Shown one piece after another: positions 53,407 through 61,526 of a DNA stretch of 64,000 nucleotides. Position numbers and translations under genes: made by a program. The notes beneath the pieces are model-generated. The model was given only the letters and a program-made list of their open reading frames with translations. It was not told where the DNA came from and did no database searches. The stretch's first letter is position 1. Each line of letters opens with the position of its first letter. Origin of the DNA: Scybalousia_A sp964542225 (GTDB lineage Bacteria; Bacteroidota; Bacteroidia; Bacteroidales; P3); contig CAZITO010000001.1 in assembly GCA_964542225.1 (NCBI GenBank), positions 22,428 through 86,427 on the forward strand, in the 5' to 3' direction.

Positions 53407-55131
53407 ATGGGAAATAATGAGCAAATAAAGGACAGCCTTATAAAAGAAATAAGGCAAAAAGTTGAAGACAAAATTTTAGAAAAAAGTAACGCCAATTTAC
53501 TTGAAAAACTCATAAACCGAGCAGACAACATCAATGAAGCCATGGCCATTGCCGAATTGGGTACAATGTATGAAAAGACGGGCTTAAAATTTGATGTGCG
53601 TTTGGAAAAGATGAGCAATGATATTAAGTATTTTCAAAAAAACAAAAAACTTTCTTTTCACCAAGACGACACAAAGCCAACGCACAAACTTATAATAGGC
53701 GATAATTACGAAGCACTTCAAAACCTGCTTATTGAATACAAAGGTAAAATAGATGTGATTTATATTGACCCTCCATACGGAAAAGACAGTATGGGCGAGT
53801 TTGCAGACACTAATTATAACAACAATATAACAAGAGACAACCTTCTTTCTATGCTATACCCTCGCCTTAAACTTGCAAAACAACTTTTATCAAATGAGGG
53901 AGTTATTTTCTGCTCCATAGACGATAAAAATCAAGCCTATGTAAAATGCCTTTTTGATAAAGTTTTCGGAGAAAGAAATTTTATTGCAAATATTAACGTC
54001 CTTGATAATTTAAAGGGTAAAGAAAATGATAATTTTATTTCTCAAACTTCACACTATGTAATTACTTATGCCAAATGTAAACCGCAAAATAAAGAATGGG
54101 GGTTTAATGATGTTGCTGTGGAAATAAATTTGACTGAAAAATATAAGTTAATAGATAAGGAAGGTAAGTGTTATACTACAAATACCTTTAAGAAAACTGG
54201 TGCTGGAAAAAACAGAGAGGATAGACCATATATGTTTTATCCAATATTGATAAATAAAGAGAATTTGGCATTTAGTTATATTACAGACAAAGAATATCAA
54301 AATATTTATGTAGAAGGAGTTTTTAATGATGTTTTTTTAAATGAACTGAAAACAAAATATTCAAGCAATTATTATTTTATTCTACCTATTGATTCTGCAG
54401 GAAGATATTTGAGATGGACAAGTGGTTTTGAAGCACATAAAAAACTAATTAAAGATGGCATACTTATACTCAATAATAACAAAGGAATAGAACAAATAAA
54501 ATATCCTAAAGATATTGAATTAATTGAAAATTCTGTTTACGGCACTCCTAAAAATTTTGTTTATAAATCAGATTTCGCAAATGGGACAATAGAATTTAAT
54601 AGTATATTAAATACAAAATTTGATAACCCAAAATCTGTTACTTTAATAAAATACCTTATAAGGCTTATTCCTACAAACGCTACTATTTTAGATTTTTTTG
54701 CGGGTAGTGGGACAACGGGACAGGCTGTTTTGGAAATGAATAAAGAAGATAATGGCAATAGAACTTTTATTCTTTGTCAAATGGACGAAAATACGAAAGC
54801 AACACCTAACGGAATAGCAACAGAGGTAACGGCAGAAAGATTAAAGAGAATAATGACAGGCGAAGGCTACAAGGAAGAGAAAAATTTTAAATGGTTGGAA
54901 AACAATGAGCCTTATAGGGAGAATTTGGAGGTTTATAATATAAAAGCAGTGGCAAACTTTGAGCAAACAGCAGACAAAACGGCTTTTGATGTTATAGACG
55001 AAACTTTGTACGGCAAAGAAAAGTTTCATACAATAAAAGAAAAAATAGAATGGGTTACAAGCAATTTTGCCATAACCCAAAACACTTTGGAAAGCAAAAA
55101 AGATTGGACAGCAAGACAGAAAGGAGAATAA
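53407..55131 (+). CDS. mod: Type III restriction-modification methyltransferase (Mod)
   Basis: A 574-residue N6-adenine DNA methyltransferase of the beta class: the catalytic DPPY (121-124, in IDVIYIDPPYGKD) comes before the AdoMet-binding FAGSGTTG (431-438). The middle (about 190-400) is the target-recognition part. I prefer the ATG at 53407 (MGNNEQIKD) over a GTG at 53374, which would start in a region with poor leader. It is followed after 4 bp by the nuclease gene, as expected. Mod recognises the site for both modification and cutting. The length is somewhat below the usual 620-680. Confidence 0.93.
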   Translation: MGNNEQIKDSLIKEIRQKVEDKILEKSNANLLEKLINRADNINEAMAIAELGTMYEKTGLKFDVRLEKMSNDIKYFQKNKKLSFHQDDTKPTHKLIIGDNYEALQNLLIEYKGKIDVIYIDPPYGKDSMGEFADTNYNNNITRDNLLSMLYPRLKLAKQLLSNEGVIFCSIDDKNQAYVKCLFDKVFGERNFIANINVLDNLKGKENDNFISQTSHYVITYAKCKPQNKEWGFNDVAVEINLTEKYKLIDKEGKCYTTNTFKKTGAGKNREDRPYMFYPILINKENLAFSYITDKEYQNIYVEGVFNDVFLNELKTKYSSNYYFILPIDSAGRYLRWTSGFEAHKKLIKDGILILNNNKGIEQIKYPKDIELIENSVYGTPKNFVYKSDFANGTIEFNSILNTKFDNPKSVTLIKYLIRLIPTNATILDFFAGSGTTGQAVLEMNKEDNGNRTFILCQMDENTKATPNGIATEVTAERLKRIMTGEGYKEEKNFKWLENNEPYRENLEVYNIKAVANFEQTADKTAFDVIDETLYGKEKFHTIKEKIEWVTSNFAITQNTLESKKDWTARQKGE

Positions 55132-55135
55132 AAAA

Positions 55136-57217
55136 ATGTTGCAGGAAGTAAAAGATTTACAAAACAGAGCAGTCTCTCAATTGGTAAAAAAAGCAAACGA
55201 AGATATTAAGGAAATAACTTTTAGGGCTCCAACGGGTAGTGGCAAAACGTTTATGATGGCTGACTTTATGGACAGAATGCTTGCAAGCAACCCTAATATT
55301 GTTTTTCTTGTTTCCTCTTTGTCAAAGGGCGGTTTGGCAAAACAGAATTATGAAAAGTTTTTGGAATACAACAACAAAGGAATGTTCAACCGTTTGCAAC
55401 CATATCTTATTACAAGCGAAATAAGCGGAGAGGAAGACTTATTTATTCCAACTGATTGTAATGTATATGTTTTGCCAAGGGATTTGTATAAAGAAAATTC
55501 AAGGTTGAACAGAGGCGGTTTAATAAAATTTCTTCAAACAATGGAGAGCGGAATGTTTGGAGGCAAAAACAAGCAGATATATGTTATAAAAGATGAATGT
55601 CACGTTGCAACAAAAAACCTTGATGAATTAAATGAAAAGTATTTTAAAAAAGTTATAAACTTTTCTGCAACGCCCAAACTTAAGAGAGGACAAGTCCCCG
55701 ACGTGCAAATAACAGACGAAGAAGCAGTAAATGCAAAACTTATCAAACACGTAGAAATGGGCGACGAAGAGCATACGGTGGAGGACGCAATAAATAAGTT
55801 TGAGCAAATAAAAAAAGACTATCGTAACCTTATAGGAGTAAACCCTTGCTTGATTATTCAAATATCCAACAAAGACAAAGCAGAGGAAGAGTGGAACAAT
55901 AATATTTTGCCCATTTTGAATAAGACGGAACATCAAGATTTGAAATGGATGGTTATTGTTGATAAGACTGCTTCGCTTTGCGATACCAACGACAGTGTAA
56001 AAAAAACTCTCTCTATTGACAAATGGAAAGATTACGCAAAATCAAATCTTTCAACCATTGATATTATTGTTTTCAAAATGGTAATATCTGAAGGTTGGGA
56101 TATACCAAGGGCTTGTATGCTCTATCAAATAAGAGATACCCAAAGCAAACAACTTGACGAACAGGTAATGGGTAGAGTACGCAGAAACCCGAGACTTTTG
56201 GACTTTGAAACCTTAAACGAAGAGGCAAAAACATTGGCAACAACGGCGTGGATATGGGGAATTGCGCCCGATAGTATAAAGAGGATTCATTCCGTTAGGT
56301 TGGTCGGTGGCAAAGATGAAGTAAAGAATGCTTTGCAAATAAAAACCATAAGAATAAAACCTTTGACAAAACGAAAAGATTTTGATATTAAGGAATTTCT
56401 CAGCAAACAAGAACCTATCAACGCAAACGAAAGTTTATTCACCCTACAAAGAAAACTCAACGCCTGCGACAATGAAATAAAAGAAATGTGTTATAACTAC
56501 GCCGACACCATAAGCAAATGGTTTGAATTTACGGAGCGTTTGGATGGTATAAAAAAAGCCTATAATAATTATGTGTGCAACTATGACGAAAGTATGGAAA
56601 CAGACAAAAACGATGACGGCTCGGAAAAGATTGTTTCCTTCCCTTTAACCTCTTCCTTTGTGGAAAACGAAGGTAATAATTACGATGAAGAAATTGACAC
56701 ATGGGTTTGGAGAAGAAAAGACGATAAAGAAATATTTGCTTTTGATAGTGAAGCAGAAAGAAAATGGGCAAATGTTTTATTGAAATTGTCTTACAAGGGA
56801 AAAATAGAAGATTTTGATTTAAATAATTCACAAGGACAAAGTTTATTGCAAGAAGAGGAAAACAAAAAATATCTTTGGGGTAAGAACTTTTTGTTTAACT
56901 CAGAAATACGTTTTCAATATTATAACAACGGCATACATTCCTCTTATCCCGACTTTATTATGAAAGACAAACAAGAAAGAATACATATTTTTGAGGTTAA
57001 AAGCGTAAATCAGTCAAATAGTATGAATTTTGACAGCAAGGAATACAACAACAAAATAACTGCTTTGAAAGAATGTTACAAACATTGCTCAAAGTTGTTG
57101 CCTTATAATTTTTATTTGCCGATGTATATAGGCAATGTTTGGCAAATAACCTGCTATTCCAAAGGAAAAGAAACCACCATAAGCAAAGATGAATTCGCAA
57201 CTCAAATATCCAAATAA
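55136..57217 (+). CDS. res: Type III restriction endonuclease subunit (Res)
   Basis: A 693-residue subunit with an SF2 helicase-like motor and a nuclease domain. Walker A APTGSGKT is at 31-38, motif II DECH at 153-156, and QVMGRVRRNPR (motif VI) near 343-353. The C-terminal PD-(D/E)xK nuclease is seen as SYPDFIM with D606 and IFEVKS with E620 and K622. All expected catalytic elements are intact, so the system appears active. It is shorter than many Res proteins (850-980). It works in a complex with Mod, moving along or sliding on DNA and cutting near oppositely oriented sites. Confidence 0.93.
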   Translation: MLQEVKDLQNRAVSQLVKKANEDIKEITFRAPTGSGKTFMMADFMDRMLASNPNIVFLVSSLSKGGLAKQNYEKFLEYNNKGMFNRLQPYLITSEISGEEDLFIPTDCNVYVLPRDLYKENSRLNRGGLIKFLQTMESGMFGGKNKQIYVIKDECHVATKNLDELNEKYFKKVINFSATPKLKRGQVPDVQITDEEAVNAKLIKHVEMGDEEHTVEDAINKFEQIKKDYRNLIGVNPCLIIQISNKDKAEEEWNNNILPILNKTEHQDLKWMVIVDKTASLCDTNDSVKKTLSIDKWKDYAKSNLSTIDIIVFKMVISEGWDIPRACMLYQIRDTQSKQLDEQVMGRVRRNPRLLDFETLNEEAKTLATTAWIWGIAPDSIKRIHSVRLVGGKDEVKNALQIKTIRIKPLTKRKDFDIKEFLSKQEPINANESLFTLQRKLNACDNEIKEMCYNYADTISKWFEFTERLDGIKKAYNNYVCNYDESMETDKNDDGSEKIVSFPLTSSFVENEGNNYDEEIDTWVWRRKDDKEIFAFDSEAERKWANVLLKLSYKGKIEDFDLNNSQGQSLLQEEENKKYLWGKNFLFNSEIRFQYYNNGIHSSYPDFIMKDKQERIHIFEVKSVNQSNSMNFDSKEYNNKITALKECYKHCSKLLPYNFYLPMYIGNVWQITCYSKGKETTISKDEFATQISK

Positions 57218-57267
57218 AATATTCCTGCTTTGAAAAAACAATAAAACATTTCAAAGGTCTGTTTTAT

Positions 57268-57308
57268 GGTTTATTATAGGTTGTAATGGGGGTCGTATAA
57301 GTTTCTAT
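57268..57308 (+). repeat. Degenerate 10/11-bp tandem repeat array
   Basis: GGTTTATTAT, AGGTTGTAAT, GGGGGTCGTAT (11 bp), AAGTTTCTAT: the same family of decamers, less regular. AGGGTAAAGCC and AGGCTTTGCACC words follow, resembling the outer modules of the dispersed repeat. Confidence 0.6.
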
Positions 57309-57380
57309 ATAGGGTAAAGCCTTTATATTTTCATCATAGGCTTTGCACCTGTGCTATTTCAAAAATAAATTAAAACATAG

Positions 57381-57408
57381 TTGATAAGAAAAAATAATTG
57401 TACTTTTG
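57381..57408 (+). promoter_or_regulatory. Promoter of ribH-fmt
   Basis: TTG at 57381-57383, 17-bp spacer, TACTTTTG at 57401-57408; start of transcription about 25 bp ahead of the ribH ATG at 57440. Confidence 0.65.
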
Positions 57409-57439
57409 CACCATAATCTTAACATATAATAAAAATAAA

Positions 57440-57916
57440 ATGTCATCAGAATTAAAAAATTTATCTTCTTACAATAAGGATGAAGTGCCCTCGGGGGCAA
57501 GGTCAAGTTTTGGAATAGTGGTTTCGGATTGGAATGATGAAATAACTAATGCTTTGCTTGAAGGTGCAATTAAGACACTTTTGGAAAATGGTACAGATGA
57601 GAGGGATATTCATATACAACACGTTCCCGGAGCCTTTGAGTTGCCTTTTGGAGCCTCTGAATTATCAACGAAAAAGAAATTTGATGCCATTATCTGTCTT
57701 GGCTGTATTATACAAGGAGAAACACGCCATTTTGAATTTATAGCCTCGGCCGTTGCCAATGGTATAATGCAGGTTTCTTTGAAAGAGGAATTGCCTGTTA
57801 TTTTTGGAGTATTGACAACCAACGATTTGCAACAAGCAAAAGAACGCTCGGGCGGAAAACATGGCAACAAAGGAGTAGAAGCTGCTATTACAGCACTTAA
57901 AATGACCGCTCTGTAA
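57440..57916 (+). CDS. ribH: 6,7-dimethyl-8-ribityllumazine synthase
   Basis: A 158-residue cytosolic enzyme making the lumazine precursor of riboflavin. Start MSSELKNLSSYNK at 57440; an in-frame start at 57398 would lie over the promoter. VSDWNDEITNALLEGA (about 29-44), HVPGAFELPFGA (about 65-76) and GCIIQGETRHFEFI (with the catalytic histidine in RHFE) are typical. No riboflavin-type riboswitch is seen ahead of it. fmt follows after 10 bp. Confidence 0.97.
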   Translation: MSSELKNLSSYNKDEVPSGARSSFGIVVSDWNDEITNALLEGAIKTLLENGTDERDIHIQHVPGAFELPFGASELSTKKKFDAIICLGCIIQGETRHFEFIASAVANGIMQVSLKEELPVIFGVLTTNDLQQAKERSGGKHGNKGVEAAITALKMTAL

Positions 57917-57926
57917 TAAAATAGAT

Positions 57927-58892
57927 ATGCAAGCAAAGGATTTACGTATTATTTTTTTTGGCACACCTGAAATTGCCGCCATAGAGTTGGAGTATTTGGT
58001 AAGACAGGGCTATAATATTGTTGCTGTGGTTACCAATATAGACAAACAGATAGGGAGAGGACAAAAAATAACTTTTTGCGAAGTTAAACAAAAAGCGATT
58101 GACTTGGGAATAACCAAAATTTTGCAACCTCAAAATATGAAAGAGAGTGCTTTCTTGGAGGAGTTGAAACTTTTAAAACCGGATGTTCAAATAGTTGTTG
58201 CTTTTAGAATGATGCCTCGGCAAGTTTATTCCTTGCCAACTTTGGGTACTTTTAACCTCCATACCTCATTGTTGCCTCAGTACAGAGGCGCTGCCCCTAT
58301 CAATTGGGCTATAATCAACGGAGAAAAGCAGACAGGAATAACAACTTTCTTGCTTAATGACAAAATAGATTGCGGTGAGATACTTTTGCAACAAAGTATA
58401 GATATATCGGAACAAACCGATTTTGAGTCTTTATACTATGAAATGGCAGATAAAGGAAAATATCTTATAGAAAACACCCTTGATTTGTTGGCAAAAGGAA
58501 ATTATACAACCATAAAACAGAATACTAATTCTTTACTCAAATCTGCTCCCAAAATTTTTAAGGAGGATACCTATGTAAATTGGAATAAAAAAGGTGAGGA
58601 TATCGTCAATTTTATTCGTGGACTTTGTCCTATACCTGCAGCCAAAGCCGTTTTTATGGACGAGAATAACGAAAAAAAATACGAATTTAAACTATTCAAG
58701 GCTAATATTGTACAAAAAAACATAGAAAAACAAGTTGGTACTTTATGGATAGAGAATAAAAAAAATATTTTGGTACAAAGTTCCGACTCTATCTTACAAC
58801 TAATTGATTTACAACTATCAGGCAAAAAACGTATGCCAGATTATGAGTTGGTAAAAGGTTTAAGAATAGGGAGTTACTTAAAGAGCGAATAA
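57927..58892 (+). CDS. fmt: Methionyl-tRNA formyltransferase
   Basis: A 321-residue enzyme formylating initiator Met-tRNA. The catalytic residues N110, H112 and D148 sit in FNLHTSLLPQYRGAAP and LLNDKIDCGE, matching the family spacing. A Rossmann-like formyl-folate binding domain (1-about 190) is followed by the C-terminal OB-like domain (about 205-321) that grips the tRNA. It is likely co-transcribed with ribH. Confidence 0.97.
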   Translation: MQAKDLRIIFFGTPEIAAIELEYLVRQGYNIVAVVTNIDKQIGRGQKITFCEVKQKAIDLGITKILQPQNMKESAFLEELKLLKPDVQIVVAFRMMPRQVYSLPTLGTFNLHTSLLPQYRGAAPINWAIINGEKQTGITTFLLNDKIDCGEILLQQSIDISEQTDFESLYYEMADKGKYLIENTLDLLAKGNYTTIKQNTNSLLKSAPKIFKEDTYVNWNKKGEDIVNFIRGLCPIPAAKAVFMDENNEKKYEFKLFKANIVQKNIEKQVGTLWIENKKNILVQSSDSILQLIDLQLSGKKRMPDYELVKGLRIGSYLKSE

Positions 58893-58919
58893 AAAAATAA
58901 CGTTTTTTTTTGTTAAAAT

Positions 58920-58951
58920 TTTGTTTCATAATTATTATTGTTATACATTTG
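58920..58951 (+). promoter_or_regulatory. Promoter of the HU gene
   Basis: TTTTG ending at 58923, 20-bp spacer, TACATTTG at 58944-58951. Good match to the Bacteroidetes consensus; the leader is about 35 nt. Confidence 0.72.
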
Positions 58952-58992
58952 CATAGTTAAAATAATATAAACATTTAATAACAATTACAACA

Positions 58993-59280
58993 ATGACAAA
59001 AAAAGAATTTGCAGACAAAATGGCCGAAAAAACCGGTATGACAAAAGTTGATTCTCTTAAAGCCTATGATGCTTTTCTTGATGTAACAGCAGATTATTTA
59101 AAAGAAGGTGAAAAAGTGGCTCTTTTGGGCTTTGGAACTTTTTCTCTACAACACAAAGATGCTCGTACAGCAAGAAACCCAAGAGACGGTAAGAGTATAA
59201 AGGTTGCCGCTAAAACCGTTGTTAAATTTAAACCGGGTAAGGCTTTAAGTGACAGTATTGTTAATGTAAAAGTTAAATAA
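58993..59280 (+). CDS. HU family DNA-binding protein
   Basis: A 95-residue histone-like protein. MTKKEFADKMAEKTGMTKVDSLKAYDAF at the N-terminus and the DNA-binding arm LGFGTFSLQHKDARTARNPRDGKSIKV are typical. The arm contains RNP (about 60-62), whose proline wedges into DNA. HU proteins bend DNA and organise the nucleoid. It has its own promoter and terminator. Confidence 0.96.
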   Translation: MTKKEFADKMAEKTGMTKVDSLKAYDAFLDVTADYLKEGEKVALLGFGTFSLQHKDARTARNPRDGKSIKVAAKTVVKFKPGKALSDSIVNVKVK

Positions 59281-59307
59281 CATTTTACCAAACAAATATC
59301 TAAAATT

Positions 59308-59341
59308 TAGGACACGCTTTCAAGGTGTGTTCTATTTTTTT
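59308..59341 (+). terminator. Terminator of the HU gene
   Basis: GGACAC pairs with GTGTTC-type arm (AGGACACGC / GTGTGTTCT with wobble), followed by eight T. Confidence 0.75.
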
Positions 59342-59570
59342 TGTCAAAAAACTCTCTTTTCTTCCTATAAAACCCCAATAAAACCAACCTCAAAACTATT
59401 TTTTTATTCTTACCATAACAATAACACGAAAAAAAATATTTGTTTTTGATAATTTTTTACACCCACACTTAACAACTATTTAATTGGTTATTTTTAAATT
59501 ATTTACAGCAACTTATCTATTAAAACATTTCTGATTGAAATAAAAAAAACTAAATATTTTTTCAATTTTA

Positions 59571-59601
59571 TTTGGTAGTTGTAAAAAAGGTTGTATCTTT
59601 G
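59571..59601 (+). promoter_or_regulatory. Promoter of tRNA-Val
   Basis: TTTG at 59571-59574, 19-bp spacer, TATCTTTG at 59594-59601. Confidence 0.75.
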
Positions 59602-59661
59602 CAATCGCAATTGAGGGAGATAACAAAGCAAAGTCAGTTGCGGAAGTTCTTTAAAGAATAT

Positions 59662-59736
59662 GGGAGTATAGCTCAGTTGGTTTAGAGCATCTGCCTTACA
59701 AGCAGAGGGTCATAGGTTCGACTCCTATTACTCCCA
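59662..59736 (+). tRNA. tRNA-Val (TAC)
   Basis: A 75-nt cloverleaf: acceptor GGGAGTA/TACTCCC, D-arm AGCTCAGTTGGTTTAGAGC, anticodon TAC at 59697-59699 in loop CTTACAA, T-arm AGGTTCGACTCCT, discriminator A. CCA is not encoded. Terminator hairpin follows. Confidence 0.96.
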
Positions 59737-59742
59737 CTCTTT

Positions 59743-59781
59743 TCAAAAGTCTTGTAGGAATGTATCCTGCAAGACTTTTTC
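59743..59781 (+). terminator. Terminator of tRNA-Val
   Basis: AAAGTCTTGTAGGA pairs with TCCTGCAAGACTTT (one G-T pair) around a short loop, followed by T-rich sequence. Confidence 0.85.
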
Positions 59782-59893
59782 TTTTATAATTTCATAACAA
59801 GGGCTATTTTAGATTTGTGTTTTGATTTTTACAATAAAACAAAGAATGTATCGTTTACAATAAACCTTAACAAATATATAACTAAATAAAGTC

Positions 59894-60619
59894 ATGGGAG
59901 ATATGAATACAGGCGTTGCCTTGTTTGGAGCAAATACAATCTATTGGATTATTTTCTTTGCCACAATGATTCTTAGTTGGTGGGTTAGTACCTCGTTGAA
60001 TAAATCATTTAAAAAATATTCCAAAATACCCACAGAAGGATACCTTACAGGAAAAGAAGTAGCGGAGAAAATGCTAAGAGACAATGATATTTATGATGTT
60101 AAAGTAACTTGCATAGCAGGTCATTTGACCGATAACTACAACCCGACAAATAAAACTCTTAACCTTAGCCCTGATGTGTATAATGGCAATTCTGTTGCCG
60201 CAGCGGCGGTTGCTGCACATGAATGCGGGCATGCAATACAACACGCCACCGCTTACTATTGGCTGCAAATGAGGAGTACTCTTGTTCCGGTGGTTAGTTT
60301 TGCAAGCCAATGGGTAACATGGGTTCTGTTGGCAGGAATGTTGTTATTAAGAACTTTTCCGCAACTGCTTTTGGTGGGCATAGTTTTGTTTTCCCTTACT
60401 ACCTTGTTCTCTTTTATAACTTTGCCTGTGGAAATAGATGCATCAAAAAGGGCTTTGGTATGGTTAGAACATAGTGCAATTACTTCACCTCAAACCCACC
60501 CCAAGGCAAAGAGAGCCTTGAGACTTGCTGCTTACACATACGTTATCGCCGCAGTTTCTTCTTTGGCAACACTATTGTATTACGTAATGATGTATCTCGG
60601 AGCAAGCAGAAGAGATTAA
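59894..60619 (+). CDS. Membrane zinc metallopeptidase (YugP-like)
   Basis: A 241-residue inner-membrane protein of the neutral zinc metallopeptidase family 2. The zinc-binding HECGH (109-113) is preceded by NGNSVAAAAVAA. Membrane helices lie at about 12-33, 127-147, 150-172 and 215-235. LPVEIDASKRAL (about 174-185) is a further family signature. The natural substrate is not known. The start at 59894 or at the fourth codon are both possible. The PASTA protein gene follows after 13 bp. Confidence 0.9.
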   Translation: MGDMNTGVALFGANTIYWIIFFATMILSWWVSTSLNKSFKKYSKIPTEGYLTGKEVAEKMLRDNDIYDVKVTCIAGHLTDNYNPTNKTLNLSPDVYNGNSVAAAAVAAHECGHAIQHATAYYWLQMRSTLVPVVSFASQWVTWVLLAGMLLLRTFPQLLLVGIVLFSLTTLFSFITLPVEIDASKRALVWLEHSAITSPQTHPKAKRALRLAAYTYVIAAVSSLATLLYYVMMYLGASRRD

Positions 60620-60632
60620 CAAGAATATTTTT

Positions 60633-61526
60633 ATGAGAAAAAGAGATTTCTTAAAAAGTAAACTTTTCTTCAAGCATTTGTTATTGATTGTTTTATCTTT
60701 CTTTGCTTTGCTGTTTATTGTAATGCAAATTTTGAAAGTTTATACCCGTCATGGCAAAGAATATGAAGTGCCAAAAATAACAGATAAACTTTTGCAAGAT
60801 GTGGTTGATTCCGAAGAAATGGCTTTGTTTGATATTTTTATTTTAGACTCTATTTATAGAGAAAATTTCAAGCCCGGCACCATTCTTACCCAAGACCCAA
60901 CCCCCGGCACCATGGTCAAAAAAGGAAGAAAGATATACATTACCGTTGTTGCCTATTCGGGTGAAATAGTTTCTATGCCGTCTTGTGTCAATATGTCTTT
61001 GAAAACAGCAGTTCAAAATCTCGTAGACAAAAATTTAAGAGTTGGTACATTGATATTTAGAAATACCGATATGGGAGGTGATGCTTTTGTCGTAGAGCAA
61101 AGATATAGAGGGCAAACCATACGTACAGGCACAGATATACAAAGCGGTGAGTCTGTGGATTTGGTTGTGGAGGTGCCTTCCACAACCGCAATGATAAAAA
61201 TTCCAAACATACTCGGACAAACAGAAAAAGAGACGGAAATCTCTCTTTGGAAAGCAGGTCTGAATGTAGGCACAAAACAATATGATGGAGAAAAAGACAC
61301 TCAAACATTAAGAGTGGTTTCTTATTCTCCTCTTGCAAATAGTATAACTATAGGCACAAGTATCTCCCTTAACTTTATGAATGATAATTCTCGCAAATAC
61401 AAAAAACAAATAGAGCAATTTAGAGAAGAAAAAAACTCTATGGCTGAGCAAGAACAAATAAATGCACAGATAGAGGAGCAAATAAATATGGGCGAGATAA
61501 TGGAGCAAAACAATGAAACCTATTAG
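60633..61526 (+). CDS. PASTA domain protein without kinase
   Basis: A 297-residue membrane-anchored periplasmic protein. One helix (about 14-36) is followed by three PASTA domains (about 40-108, 109-180 and 185-258; PGTILTQDPTPGTMVKKGRKIYITV, VVEVPSTTAMIKIPNILGQTEKE). The C-terminus is a glutamate-rich tail (about 262-297). PASTA domains in other bacteria bind muropeptides or penicillin-type ligands, but there is no Ser/Thr kinase or transpeptidase domain here. The gene overlaps the next by 14 bp. Confidence 0.9.
   Translation: MRKRDFLKSKLFFKHLLLIVLSFFALLFIVMQILKVYTRHGKEYEVPKITDKLLQDVVDSEEMALFDIFILDSIYRENFKPGTILTQDPTPGTMVKKGRKIYITVVAYSGEIVSMPSCVNMSLKTAVQNLVDKNLRVGTLIFRNTDMGGDAFVVEQRYRGQTIRTGTDIQSGESVDLVVEVPSTTAMIKIPNILGQTEKETEISLWKAGLNVGTKQYDGEKDTQTLRVVSYSPLANSITIGTSISLNFMNDNSRKYKKQIEQFREEKNSMAEQEQINAQIEEQINMGEIMEQNNETY

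Larger units (their letters stand above)
59281..59661. other. Spacer between the HU gene and tRNA-Val
   Basis: About 380 bp. It holds the HU terminator (59308-59341), a strongly AT-rich middle with no gene, and the tRNA-Val promoter. Confidence 0.6.
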